A stretch of DNA of 64,000 bases. Source: Cheiracanthium punctorium (Eukaryota > Arthropoda > Arachnida > Araneae > Cheiracanthiidae). A program made the translations under genes and the position numbers. Each line of letters starts with the position of its first letter. Position 1 is the stretch's first letter. Positions 35,409 through 47,186 of the stretch are shown piece by piece. Below the pieces are notes generated by a model. The model saw only the letters and a list, made by a program, of their open reading frames with translations, ran no database searches and had not been told where the DNA came from. The DNA is taken from NCBI GenBank assembly GCA_038373885.1, contig JAWZYV010016944.1:1798001-1862000 (forward strand), in the 5' to 3' direction.

Positions 35409-36477
35409 AAAATGACTGGCCTAGTGCTGTTCCCATCCACAGTAATTGTTCATGGAATCAAATTTCCACATCCATTTACATAATGTTCTAAGTATCGAAT
35501 TTGCACTTAGTGTTTATGTTGGATATTTCAGTCTGCTTGGTCAGGAAAGATTAAACTATTGTCTCAAACACAATACTTCCGGTTACAAAAAGTTTTCTAA
35601 TGAAATTCAGAACTGGGCAAAGTACATCGAAAATGTATTTTCGATACATTGATTCAAACACATTAAAATACTAGGTAAAATATTTTCTGAATTCAAAAAA
35701 CACAAAATGCAAAATGAATGTAAAATTTGTGAAGTATTTCAATTGAGAATAAGCTATATGTTTCACTGAAGATTCCAGTTTATTTTATTAAAATATATTT
35801 TCAAGAGAAAAGCAATCGTAATAGTTGCGTTAAAGAAAAACTACAATTTGTTTCTATAAAAGGATACCTTTCAAAATTTTGCCCCATAGTAATACGATCC
35901 AAAACAGACCATTTCTAAGAAATTGCATAATTTCCAAAAGCCGCAGTGCGTAAAATAAACCTCTATAAATATATTTATTGCCGAGTACTATTATTTGCCT
36001 AAACCACAATACCCAGTAACCTATGCTATTACTGAAGAAATACTGACAATTTTTTCTACTTATCAACGCAGTTCAAACTGGGTATTGTTTATAAATTGCC
36101 TTAAAAATTCCAATAAACTACTGAAACTACTGAAACACGTTTTTACTTCTTTTGGCTCTATTTATATTTTAAATTAAAAAAATAAATCCTAGACCAAACA
36201 TAATTATGCTGTTCTAAACAGGAACGTAGCTCATATATTGCATCATGATGGGGAGGAAAATGAATAACAGCAATTTTACCATTTTCAGTCGAACATCCTA
36301 TATGAGGCTTTATGATTAATTTGACACTAGAACACAAAATGTATTTTCAGTATTTCGAAAATACAATATACATATTGAAAATGTACTATATACATTTTCA
36401 AAACACTGATTTTTTTTATTTATTTATTTATTTATTTTTTATTGAGCTATAAAAAGAATTCTTTCACATAATGGTCT
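35409..36477. other. AT-rich sequence with small palindromes
   Basis: Contains AAATGTATTTTCGATACATT near 35630 and related GTATTTTCAGTATTTCGAAA near 36345, possibly ends of a decayed MITE, and a (TTTA)n tract at about 36412-36440. No gene recognised. Confidence 0.45.
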
Positions 36478-36785
36478 AACCGACTGAAATTTTCGAAACT
36501 GCGCTAGCCTCTGAATGATTTACTCAATTGAGATCTAATTAGGTATGCTTATTAAAGGTCATTGTCTTTCATACTGTATAGATTTTGGTGTGTGTAGGAC
36601 TTCAGTTTTTTACAGGGCTGCAAAAAATTATTCGTATACATTGCAAACTGTGCAGTCAAATTATTTGAAGTACACTAGCGTATGAACACTTCCGATTGAG
36701 TTTAATCAAATTTATTTAAAAGCTTGGTAAAGATCAATTGTTCGGAAAGTCGAGTGGAGTCACTCCAGATTTTTTAAGTATACGG
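36478..36785 (+). repeat. Dispersed repeat, copy 1
   Basis: Shares with 38200-38525 the blocks GATTTTGGTGTGTGTAGGAC, TTTTTTACAGGGCT, GCTTGGTAA..GATC and AAAGTCGAGTGGAGTCACTC, in the same order and spacing. The shared end CGAGTGGAGTCACTCC is a palindrome-rich motif. Confidence 0.75.
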
Positions 36786-37047
36786 CGAAGGGCCTTTATA
36801 CACTGTTATTGAAAATGCATCATCGAAGATTCGGTCGAATATAGACAAATTTCTGAGAATGTATATTTGAGTAAGTTATGCAGATGATCTGCAATGCAGC
36901 TTAATTAGGCCGTGTGATTATTGCGCAGTATAAAACGGAATGGCAGTCGAATGATTGAGCATTCGGTACACTTTCTGCCCTATGGAATCCAATAAATTTC
37001 GAGTTATATATTCCAGAAGACACGTGCATTGTTAGATTCATGGACAT

Positions 37048-37145
37048 CGCAGGGCCGGATTACCGATTACCCATTAGGCTGAGTAGCCTTCAGCCTATGG
37101 GCTCCAACTATTTTAGTGCCCCCCCCCGGCATCAAAAGAAGGGGG
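37048..37145. mobile_element. hAT-like left end (CAGGGCCGGATTACC)
   Basis: CGCAGGGCCGGATTACCGAT followed by CAGCCTATGGGCTCC and a C run resembles hAT-type retro-decayed ends in this window (compare AAGGCCGGATTAAGCC at 49923). No right end found. Confidence 0.45.
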
Positions 37146-37369
37146 GAAATAGTAATCCCTGAAATGTGTTCATCCGACGGGATATTTTTTCTCTTCGAGA
37201 ACCACGGAAAAGTGTCAGCACATTTATCTTAATACCTCTGACACTTTTAAAGTCGTCACTACCAACTTATATCAGTAACGTATGAAAAAATTGTTTGCGC
37301 TGTTACCCATTTCTTAGTGGAAACTTGAACTTATATGTGCTCTTGTATTTGCAATTGCATAGTTTTATA

Positions 37370-38080
37370 TAACGAATGAAACATACCACCCAATCAATAA
37401 GAAGAAGAGCCCCTCTCGCGGCGATGTTAACAGTCACCATACGAGGTACAGATTCAATTAACATTCGAATAGCATCCAGAAGAATGGAAGCCCATATAAT
37501 TTTAAAGAATGTTCCCCAACCACTGGCTCGCGACCCGGTGTTGGTCTTTGAGATTTTGCTGCCTGTAGCGAAAAAAGCTCAAATTTATTTTTTAAAGTAG
37601 TAGCAAGTGTCTCATTAAGTAAAAATTGTATTTTTATAACTTTTAATTTAATAAATAAAATGTCTATACATACATGTTTTTTTCCAATGGCTGGGCCAGC
37701 GAACTACTGTAAGCTTCGCTGCTACCAGACCGGAGATGTTGGTCATTTCATTATTATGGCGTCTATTAAGCAGGCCAACGTTGTCTCCTATGAGTGGTCT
37801 TTTAATTTTGAAATACTTACAGATGAGAAAGCAGCTACTGGATTGTCACTCCCAGAGGCATCGTTTGAACATGGAGGATAGTAGACAAGACAGATTACGT
37901 GCACCAACTCCCTTTAGCATGCCCAGTCCACGGCAGACTCAGTTGAAAGAATAATTCAACTTTGAAGTACAGACTAACCCAGTGCTGCATCACTTTCGCT
38001 GAAGCAGCATCGCAGTGGGAACCGAGGTTAACCGATTGGTCTACTGCCGGACACACCTAGACATTATTACATTCTGAACA
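37370..38080 (+). other. GC-richer block with small frames, possible exon or retrocopy
   Basis: Composition is less AT-rich than the flanks. Two overlapping frames of about 73 residues (37660-37881, 37736-37954) exist, but neither shows a recognised domain and no convincing splice pair links them. A single uninterrupted coding sequence is not supported. Confidence 0.3.
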
Positions 38081-38199
38081 TGTACCATGTAAGGAAAGTA
38101 TTGTAATCAAGAAAAAATTCGAGATTTTGGTGTATTGACACGTTCTGAGGTCTTCTGAATTCACTTATGCTATTCTTACGAGATGTGTGTCTGTGTGTG

Positions 38200-38525
38200 T
38201 GAGTGAACACGATAGCTCCTAAACGGGGCATTCCATTGAGCTCAAATTAGGTACATATATTATAAACCACCGTCGCAAGACCGGTATTGATTTTGGTGTG
38301 TATAGGACTTATAGTTTTTCTACAGGGCTAAGACAAAGATTTCTTTTACATTATGGCCTACGGGAAAGTGCGCTAGCGTTTAAACGATGCATTCGATTGA
38401 GATTCAATTTGGTATATATGTTTGAATTATTCATCAATTAAAATTTATTTAAATGCTTGGTAATGATCTTAATCGTAAGTGTTCTGAAAGTCGAGTGGAG
38501 TCACTCCAATTTTTTTTTATAGTTT
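38200..38525 (+). repeat. Dispersed repeat, copy 2
   Basis: Second copy of the unit at 36478-36785, sharing GATTTTGGTGTGTATAGGAC and AAAGTCGAGTGGAGTCACTC. Confidence 0.75.
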
Positions 38526-38683
38526 TTGCTGACTCCTGTCTGTGAAATGCTTTTCCTATTTTTCCTGGTCTATATCTGTAAAAGGTTGGGCAACACTGTA
38601 ACTAACTGTCCTCTCAATTTTACCCTTCCAATTAAGGCCAGGACAGAGCAGACAAGCGACGGCTAATCACATCCCAAATAGTT

Positions 38684-38903
38684 AAACCTCGCTATAATAA
38701 TATTCGATAACAATAAGCCCCTGAAAAACAATAACCCCCCCCCCAATAACAGTAATCAACAATAAATCCCTCTATATAACGATAAAATTTTGCGGTCCCG
38801 CGGAATTTCCATGCAATATAATCTCTCCTCGATAATACATCTTTCTAGAATGATAATTTTATTTGGTCCCTTAAGTATCGTTGTATCGAGGTTTTACTGC
38901 ATA
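38684..38903. mobile_element. ~220-bp pogo-type MITE
   Basis: TTAAACCTCGCTATAATAAT on the left and ATCGTTGTATCGAGGTTTTA on the right are a diverged inverted pair. The middle carries further AACAATAA and ATAACGATAA words. A C run at 38736-38744 lies inside. Confidence 0.65.
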
Positions 38904-39699
38904 CTCGATTGGTGACAGGAGATTTTGAAGACAAAAGCAGCGACTTCGACATGATGCAATGCTGTCGTCGACTAAAAATGCCGTATGCTGTCTCACGCTG
39001 TCTTGCTAGCATATGCCATTTCACAGCCACTAACTATAAGGTAGCACAAAACTGCGGCATCACATCTCTGTTGAATCTCGCATGACTGATGCATTCCAGG
39101 TCTATTCTTTCTCTCGGTACGACTTACTTGATAAATCGCAACTGCCATTATCTCTACCCCGCCTTCAAGGGATCGGGGTTTTGAGAGGAGTTAAGGGGTT
39201 CTTGTAATTGACTAAAACAGGGGAACTGGTTTAAAAAGTGATTCAAACAACAGTGACGTAGTGAGGGATGCGCAAGCAGAGGCGCCGACTTTACAAAATT
39301 TCTGTGGGTGCCCTAAAAGTCCGTGGGGGGGGGGGGGGGGGGTTTAATAAAATGTTGAAAGTCGCACAAGGTATCTCTAAGTTTGGTGCCAAAACGCGAC
39401 AATTTATTTTAAAGGGGGAGTATAGTTGGAATGTACTTGGCTAAGATTGTAAAATAGTTTTAGTAGGTGATTTTAAGATAGATTTCGACTCCAAAGATGG
39501 GTTTTTATGGAACAAGGAAGAAAAATACGGCACACTCATGAATAACGATACACTTTCCAACTTTATGGAATCTTTTCCAACTACCCTTCAATCTTTTCCT
39601 ATTATTATTTGCTTCCTTGCTCGTAACTACTCAAACATTTGACTTTTTGTGCACATTTTTACCAGTGGGAAATGGGTAATACAAATAATCATTTTAGCT

Positions 39700-40090
39700 C
39701 CACATAAAATATCCAATATCTGAGGGTATAGATCGAAGAAACGATATCTGTCTCACGGTTTTGGTACAGAAATTAAAATAAACTAACTGCACCAAGGATT
39801 CGAAAAAATTCAGGACGATTCTTTACAAGCTGCACTACACACTGCAATAAATTCGAAAACTTTCATGAAACTTTCAGAAAAAAATCTTAAACGTGGAATT
39901 GCACAACAAAATATTTCTAAGAGTGGTCATTCTACAAAAAATTTTCGTTTATTCCGGTGTCTAGTACAGCTTGTAAACCTACATCCTAAAAATTGTGAAG
40001 TGCTTGAGATAATTAGTTTTCTTTTTTGTATTTATATACCAAAATTGCGTGTTTTTTTCCCAGCGCTGAAGCTGACATCCAAAGTTTAAT
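39700..40090. repeat. Dispersed repeat, copy 1 of a 2.5-kb-spaced pair
   Basis: Matches 42195-42535 in the same orientation: GCACCAAGGATTCGAAAAAA, GATTCTTTACAAGCTGCACT, ACATCCTAAAAATT. Close by, at 39300, 42870 and 43730, are CTGTGGGTGC blocks that likely belong to the same decayed element family. Confidence 0.7.
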
Positions 40091-41580
40091 TTAAGTGAAT
40101 AGTGTGAATTTTGGCATCCGATTATCTGTTACGGTGAAACAACGCTGGGCATAGAATGAAAGTCTCCACCGTTGTGTCTTAGTAACGATAACAGCAAACC
40201 AGTTAAAATCAAGATTCTTTTTAAAGTAATGAAGTATTTCTGATGAAATGCCCTTCTTTTAGAAAAATCTGCTTGTGCTGGAGTCACCTTAAATTTGTTT
40301 GCCTTAAGCAAATTCTCTGTCAAAATTCGAGAATTCCTGGGCGCACACCCCTTTTGCCCTTGTAATAAATCAGACCCGAAAGAGGTGTATTACACTATTT
40401 CACTTTTTTTTCTTTTTACTTTTAGCGATAGAATTTTGATTGGTTTTAACTAATCATTATAAATTTCAAAGCAAAAGAAAAGTGTATTACTACGTTTATT
40501 GGGGGAGAAAAAACATGCAACAATAATATCACAATCAGTCAAATTTCCTGTCATGTAAATGGAAATTTTGTATAAAAAGTGATTCAGTTTTCGAATGTAA
40601 CAATTCAGGATCAATGTTATTCTTGTTTAATCTATCTCATCCCTGTCTGAAATCCTCAGAGTTTTCAAAAAATGTTATTCATAGTATTGTTTCTCAGCTC
40701 TTTCATTTCCTGTATTTTTTATTTTTTTTTTTTTTTTTTTACATTTTTGTACCCCTATAAACAGCTGCAGCTAAGCCTTGACTATTTTCTTTTCTTTTTT
40801 TCCCCAAAAAATTACAAACATTATACCTTTAAAATAAAACTAAATAATTTCCTCAGAATGAATTAATGCAACGTTTTCTATGTTGAAATGTGTGTAGGAC
40901 CACATAAAAAAGATTGGTAACTATTTAAATGCAAACAGAAAAATAAAGCAGAACAAAAAATATTGTTTATCTTAGAGTTAATAATTATTCAAAAAATATT
41001 TTGAATTGTTGGCTATATAACCTCCAGGCATGATTTTGAGCATCCTCCTGAAGTAGAGCTATTTTACCCTCTACCATTATGTGGTCAAATTTGCAAAATT
41101 ACGAGAGACATACATTTCAGTAATGTGTGTTCATGCGCCCATGATTTCAGTATAATTTTACAAAAACATCATTGGGCTAGATCAAAGCAAATAGTACCTA
41201 ATTCGGCTTTGTCAAACAAGAACAAAAATTGAACAAAATATTCGCAGAAAATGAAACGGAAGGCATCTCGAAATGTTAGTGTGGACCACAGTCTGTTCCA
41301 TCCTTTTCAATAAATAACTGAGCACTAAAATCATTCAAAAATAAGTAAAGGAAATTGAGACTTTAGAAGAAAGTGACACAAACCTTTATACCTTAGAAGC
41401 CTCGCCTCAGTCTCATTCAATTAACACCAAAGCGCCGACACTTTTTGATGAATGGGTATCTTTTTTTGTTCCAGAGACATGCAAAGTGTTGTATATTAGG
41501 TGCTTGTAAACAGACAGACCTTGATGTTCTCTATTTACAATAAAAACAATTAACCCTACTCACTTCGGAATCCTGAAGTA
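40091..41580. other. AT-rich sequence, no gene seen
   Basis: Contains a T-rich tract near 40720-40740 and no frame or repeat that could be assigned. Confidence 0.45.
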
Positions 41581-41597
41581 ATATTATTAGAACTATC

Positions 41598-41819
41598 TCA
41601 AAACATTCCCATAATGGGAACGAGTCTTTCTCCTAACTCCTGTGTTATCTTTCCCGCGTGAACTTCTGATTGTAGCCAGCGGCTTTGTCTCAAGTTCTCC
41701 GTTTTCCGGTACTCTTGGGCTAACACAGTCTCATTGTATTCATACATTTTCCCATGGAGGACGAGGATTCTGGGATGAGGTCTGTGGGTCAGGACTTCGG
41801 CTGCAGTGGACAAAGGCAT
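41598..41819 (-). other. Candidate coding block, unknown
   Basis: A minus-strand frame of 73 residues with Glu, Arg and Gln-rich composition (YRKTENLRQSRWLQSEVHAG) lies in a block with clearly higher GC than its surroundings. No domain recognised, no intron borders confirmed. It could be an exon, a retro-fragment or chance. Confidence 0.25.
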
Positions 41820-42194
41820 TGCCTGTGGGGCTGTAGGGAGTCGCGCATCACATTGTGAAAAAGCTTTGAATATTAGAAAGACATTGTTTCCACGGGCGCC
41901 AGATAGGAAGGCAAGTGGCAGTGGGGGATTGAGATTTGACCCCGCCTAGTATAGTAAACATTTTTACAGCATACTGAACTTCTAAGTATTATCTTCGTGC
42001 TAAAATGTCTGAAAGTTAAGATGACCCCCATACACCTCTAAATTAGTACTCATATGAGAAACTATTATAATTATTATTATTACTTTAAGTAGACAAAAAT
42101 ATTACCTGTTTGGATTCCTTTTTTTTTTCATGCACTTTTTAAAATTTTAGAGCATGTGCTAACTTACTCCTTATTGGAATTTTATTATAATTAC

Positions 42195-42535
42195 TCCAGT
42201 TCCGAGGCACATAAGAGTGTATGCCGAAGAAACAAAATCTGCATAACGGTCTTAGTACACAAATTAAAGTAAACTATCGCACCAAGGATTCGAAAAAAAT
42301 TAGGATGATTCTTTATAAGCTGCACTACATACCGAAATAAAGAATAACACTTTCTTTAAAATTTTCGATTTTTAAGAATTTTTTCTAAAAGTTTCGTAAA
42401 TGATACAGGTTTATTGTTTATTTCAGTGTATAGTGCAGTTTCTAAAACATACATCCTAAAAATTTGAAATATTTGACATAATTATTTTTTTTGAATTTGT
42501 GTACCAAAATTTCATGGTTTTTTTTTTTCCGAACT
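42195..42535. repeat. Dispersed repeat, copy 2
   Basis: Second copy of the 39700-40090 repeat. It shares GCACCAAGGATTCGAAAAAA, CTGCACTACAT and ACATCCTAAAAATT. Confidence 0.7.
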
Positions 42536-42967
42536 ACAGCGATAAGCTGAAAGTAGCTGTCATTCAGTTGCCTTTAAACAGGGTTTAATTTCTATCCAAA
42601 AAAGTGCAAGAGCCCTGATTTTTTGTATTGCAATTTACAAAATTAATTACCTAATTTAAGGTATTATTAAGTTAATTTTTGTTACCTCTGTATTAGTTTG
42701 CGATGTGATAAAATTAATATCAACAGAAACAATTACGATGGTAATTAAAATTTTAAATTTAGTGTAAAATTTCACCGAGAAAAAAGAAGTAGTGGAGCTG
42801 AGCTCCCATGCAAATTAAGCACTTCCTTTAAATACATGCAAGTATTTAGCACCTACGAAAACTTTTCTGTGGGTGCTTGAGATCTGACATACTACATAAA
42901 AAAAAAACCGCCCCTCACTAAAATTTTATTTTCGAATTATGCAGTTGCAAAGCACTCGTCGTCATCA

Positions 42968-43151
42968 GTGGCGTGATTATACCGTTAGGGCCCGTAATGA
43001 ATTTATTGGATAGGGTCCTTCCTCATTGTACAGAATCTCAACCAACATGTTGCAGTTCACTTTTTCTAGCTTTCTATTTGGGAAAGGCTCCCCCTCCGGC
43101 CGGGGGACCGTAGCTTTTGCCTGTGCTACCGCCCTATAGTTACGCCAGTGA
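42968..43151. mobile_element. hAT-like MITE, ends only
   Basis: CAGTGGCGTGATTATACC and CTATAGTTACGCCAGTG are an inverted pair. The 8-bp flanks do not match, so one border may be shifted or the target duplication lost. Confidence 0.55.
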
Positions 43152-43729
43152 TTGTCTCGTCGAAGTTCCTCATGCGCATCTGAATTATAAAGGACATGGG
43201 TGCTCATATAGGGAAGTAGGTGGGGGCTCGGGTGCCTCCCTCTAGCCGTCGGTATAGTGAACATTTTTATATTAGCTAACCTTTTTTTCACTATTTCAGT
43301 ACTAAAATATTTGAAAGCGCGATTGCCGATGACCTTACAAATGCAAGAAATAACCCCTCCCCCCTCGTCTTAAAGTACTCATATGGACGTCCATGCCGAA
43401 GCACCCACATACATTTGGCCTCATTAAAGATTTTCTTTTAAACTTTTATAATATCACACAACTAATAAGCAAATAAAGCATTTTAGTACTGAAATAATTC
43501 AAAAAGTTCCGTATGCTTTCCAAATATTCATATTACGTAATGACATAATTGGGGCGGGGGGTGGGGGCCCTCCTTGAGTGTACATCACTGTGTTGGGGTT
43601 ATCAGACGATTGCTGGTGCTCAGCATCCAACTTAATTTTTTTACAAGCCCAAAGCACCCACATAAACGTCTTTTCCTAGCCCTTTCTGTGAACTTTTAAA
43701 TTATGACTTGGCACTAAAATTTCTGTGGG

Positions 43730-43865
43730 TGCTCCGCACCCACAGAATTTTTTCAGTGGGTGCTTGAGCCCCGGAGGCGTTTTCCCAAACCCTCAAGACT
43801 TCACGCACTTGGCGAAAACAGGAGCGCGCCAACGATTTGGCGGAAGAGAGGAGTTACGCGAGCTT
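43730..43865. repeat. Repeat block inverted relative to 46740-46890
   Basis: GGCGTTTTCCCAAACCCTCA and AGACTTCACGCACTTGGCGA here reappear inverted at about 46815-46860, along with GGCGGAAGAGAG. The pair lies 3 kb apart and encloses the THAP remnant and the ACCGGT-rich MITE. Confidence 0.75.
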
Positions 43866-44647
43866 GTAGTCGCTATAAGGTTGCAGTGCTAGTAAGACCG
43901 CCTCAAGAATTTATGATGTAATAACAGGCGCGCTTTTCTGATATGTTTAAAAAATGTAATTAGTTTAATATATTGGTAGAATATGAAAAGTATATAATAT
44001 GATTGTATATATAAAACATTTATTTATAGATAAAATTTAACTTATCGGCTCCGCAATTTTATCCCAGGCACTTTAAAATTGTTTATCGCATGTTCTTTTT
44101 GGCGCCATCTACTTTCTTTTGAGCGTAATTATCAGAATAGGTTTATTGATCTATTGCATTTAATAAACATGTCTCCGATATATTTAAAGAATGTAATTTG
44201 TTAAATAATAAATGGTAGAGTAAGAAATGTATATAATTATACATTCTGTATTATGTACATTTGTGTTTTTATCTGTAAAGCCATTCATTTACAGATAAAA
44301 ACACAACTTAAATGCTTAAAACTTTTCTATAAGCACTTCAAAAAAATGCCTAATATTTTTAATTTGGTGCTACCGACGTTTTTTTTTAACTTTTTTTTTA
44401 ACGGATTTGTCTTAGTAATAGTAGATTTCTTAATTTTCTGTTGTAAGTTTAATTTCTAGCTTCATATTGAAACATATAGTTATTTTTTCCTTATTATTTA
44501 AAACTGAGAACATGCAAAATAAGTCAATATTTCGTTATCAAGCGTAATGAATTCACCAAGAAATTTTTTTAACTAATCTTCAATAATAAACTATCATTTT
44601 TGTATATTGAGAAATTTTACTGTGATGATTCCACTATTTGATTGCCG

Positions 44648-44795
44648 CACAGCCAGCTGTCGTCAAAAAAGGGGTCTCTAGATCTGTGGCATGCGATGAA
44701 CGTTTCAATCGTCCGCCCTCTTGCTGGTAGTTAAGTCGAGCGATGGCAACGGCTGCCCTTTTTTCAGCATTGGGAAAGGGTTGCGCCTCAAAGGG
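44648..44795. mobile_element. Truncated piggyBac-type MITE, inverted copy
   Basis: Inverse of the left half of the element at 35049-35404 (GAACGTTTCAATCGTCCGCC here, GGTTGCGCCTCAAAGGG at the end), followed by TTAA at 44796-44799. The other end is missing. Confidence 0.75.
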
Positions 44796-44807
44796 TTAAC
44801 CCCAAAA

Positions 44808-45300
44808 ATGCTCGAATGTGCAGCAAACACTTCGAAGAAAGCCATTATATTGATGACTTACAAAACAGACTTTTAGGTCTGCCTATAAGAAAAATATTAA
44901 AAGATTCCTACAGTTAATTTACCTTCTTTTAAATTGGAAGAAAAAACAAATCCTAGATCGGAAGGCAAAAAAAAGAGGAAAGTTTCGGAAGATGCTTTCA
45001 GTAGACTAAGTATAATTTAAGTCCTAAGAAAATACGATCAGAAGATACAATAAATGATGATGATGAAGTAAACTTGAATGAAAGTTCAACGAAAGACAGT
45101 TGTAAAAACTGTTATGCACTGGAAGAAGAAATCAGCAGTTTAAAAATTGAGTTAGAGTGTGCAAGAAGGAAATTAACAATATTAAAAAATAAAAATCGTC
45201 GTTCATTTAAAATCATGGCATAGAAATTAAAAAGAACCCTTCTGTATAAAAAAAAATAAAACATCTGAAATTGGAAAATTAAAAAGGAAAGTATGCATCC
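44808..45300 (+). pseudogene. THAP-domain protein remnant (P-element-like)
   Basis: RMCSKHFEESHYIDDLQN contains the C..H..F block of the second half of a THAP zinc finger (CSxHF). After a one-base frameshift, LPSFKLEEKTNPRSE stands where THAP domains have the AVPS/T box. Further on, NCYALEEEISSLKIELECAR looks like the leucine-rich coiled coil that follows THAP domains in P-element transposases and THAP proteins. Stops and frameshifts occur at about 44915, 45020 and 45220. The first zinc ligands lie upstream and are not visible, since a piggyBac-type MITE ends at 44795. Confidence 0.7.
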
Positions 45301-46020
45301 TGGATAAAGAGAACAGAAAATTAAAGAATCTAAACGAAAAATCTTTTTACTTTATAAAAATATTATAGAAAGTACTTATATAATTGTTTTGCACCTTAAA
45401 AAATTAGTTAATAAAGTAAAACAATAAAATTAACTATTTACATTAAATCTTTTTAAAAATATCAGCTTTAAGCATTATTAGAATCGACTTTACAGACGAA
45501 AAGAAAAAATTTGTTTTTGTGTTTTTATCGGCGATCTTCAATTGGTCTTTCATTTCAAAAAAAAAATAATCATCTTCAACACTTTTAATAAGACGGTGAA
45601 AAGTTTCTAGTCCTATTACAGCATCCGGAAAACTAAGAATTTCTGCAATCTCTTATTCAGTTTAGCTCATTTCTTAATTTTCTGTAACCTCATGAATTTC
45701 ATGCACTGTTAGCATTTCACTGGCCAATGCCATACTTTTTCAGTCCTAAAAATTGATTTTTCAAACAGTAATAAGAAAGGGAAAAAAATTAAAAACAAAA
45801 CAAAACAAAAAACGAAAGTCACATGTAAACACGCTCTGAATGTAAACTTAGAAGTGGAAAAAGACTTTTTAAGCAGGAAAGTGTTTGGAACGAAACTTTT
45901 TAAACGGGTTGTTTTCACATTGTAAGAATAGGAAAAAATAGGGAACCGCAAATAAGAACTTTTTAGGCGGGAATTTTTTAAATGGGTTTTACTGTATATT
46001 TTTTAACATTTAAAATTTAA

Positions 46021-46042
46021 ACACACACACACACACACACAT
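46021..46042. repeat. (AC)n microsatellite
   Basis: About eleven AC units. Confidence 0.9.
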
Positions 46043-46320
46043 ATAAAGAAAGTTGGTGCATAATGTTTTATTTTGAATGATTCTTTTCTTTCTTTTTTTA
46101 GAAAACAATCCTATATTCATTACTTTATCTCAAAGCAGAAAATCTGGTTTCTACTTGAATATATTTTTGAGAACCTATGTATATTATATATTACTAATAG
46201 AAAGGGATTCACAGAAGCAATTGTTTTAATTTTTCCTAAAAATATATCACACTAAATCTAAAATGTCATAGATAACATTTTAAGTGAGAAAAATCTAATA
46301 AAAGTCATTGAGAAAACATT

Positions 46321-46678
46321 GGGCGCGTTCGAGAATTCATCGGTTGTGCACCGGTAACACCGGTGCACGACCAGAGTGTTCGAAAAGGCGGAGCGTGGGG
46401 CGGAGCTCTAGAAGTAACCGCGTTCGAAAACGTTTCGGCCATGTAGCGGTTGTCTGCTCAGCGTGACCAGAGCGCAACCAGAATGACCCTGCTAGCGAGG
46501 TGGGTTATTCCGGTTATTATCGTAGTGTTGCCAGCGTTTATTTTTGTTTTCTCGGCTTAGAATTCGATGTGGTGAGGATGACCGAAACCGGTTGACAACC
46601 GTGACGTCACTTAACCGAAGAATGACCGCGACCGGTAGCACCGGTGCATAACCAACCGGTGAATTCTCGAACGGGCCC
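46321..46678. mobile_element. 358-bp MITE rich in ACCGGT
   Basis: Left GGGCGCGTTCGAGAATTCAT and right TGAATTCTCGAACGGGCCC are inverted copies. ACCGGT or ACCGGTG occurs repeatedly in the inner repeats, and the element is far more GC- and CpG-rich than its surroundings. A short ATT flank is shared, consistent with a 3-bp target site, but the superfamily is uncertain. Confidence 0.8.
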
Positions 46679-46739
46679 ATTATCTCCACGACTTCTCCCC
46701 TGTCTTCACGCACATCTCGCAGGCGATTGACCCAGCCCT

Positions 46740-47050
46740 TGTGATTCTATAGCCCTGATGAGAGGGTGGCTTTCGCCATGCACGTCTCTCTTCCGCCAAA
46801 CCGTTGGCTCCCTCCTGTTTTCGCCAAGTGCGTGAAGTCTTGAGGGTTTGGGAAAACGCGCCCCGGAGCACCCACGTAGTCGGCGCCACTGCGCAAAGGA
46901 CTCTATCATGCCCCGGACGCTGCTCGCAAAGGGGCGCCAAATCCTCCGTAAGACAAAGAAAATTTGATAAAATATAGCAAGGGGGAGGGGGGTGGCGTCT
47001 AAAAGGTATCATGCACCGGGTGCCAGTTTTGCTTGCTGAGTCACTGGCTA
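46740..47050. repeat. Inverted repeat block and hAT-like remnant
   Basis: The first part is the inverse of 43770-43860. The second part (GGGGCGCCAAATCCTCCGTA) resembles AGGGGCGCCAAATTGTCCCC near 868, the left subterminal region of the hAT element. The two frames of 124 and 67 residues on the minus strand are not supported as genes. Confidence 0.5.
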
Positions 47051-47186
47051 ACAATTTAGTAAGTGTTAAAATATACCATTGAAGAGAAATTTTCTGTGTA
47101 ATTATAACAACAACAGAAAAAGTACGTTTTAATAAAGATTTTCAAAAATAGTTTTGGATCACGGAATAAACTATGAAATATTTTAC

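Noticed and set aside
42977..43291. 104-residue minus-strand frame
   Set aside because: It crosses a MITE (42968-43151) and its border, so it is a chance frame.
39279..46896. A single 7.6-kb hAT-like element between CAGAGGCGCCGAC and GTCGGCGCCACTG
   Set aside because: The ends look inverted, but the 8-bp flanks do not match and unrelated repeats fill the interval; probably two separate remnants.
46680..47054. 124-residue minus-strand frame
   Set aside because: It runs over an inverted repeat block shared with 43.8 kb and a hAT-like remnant; the protein has no domain.
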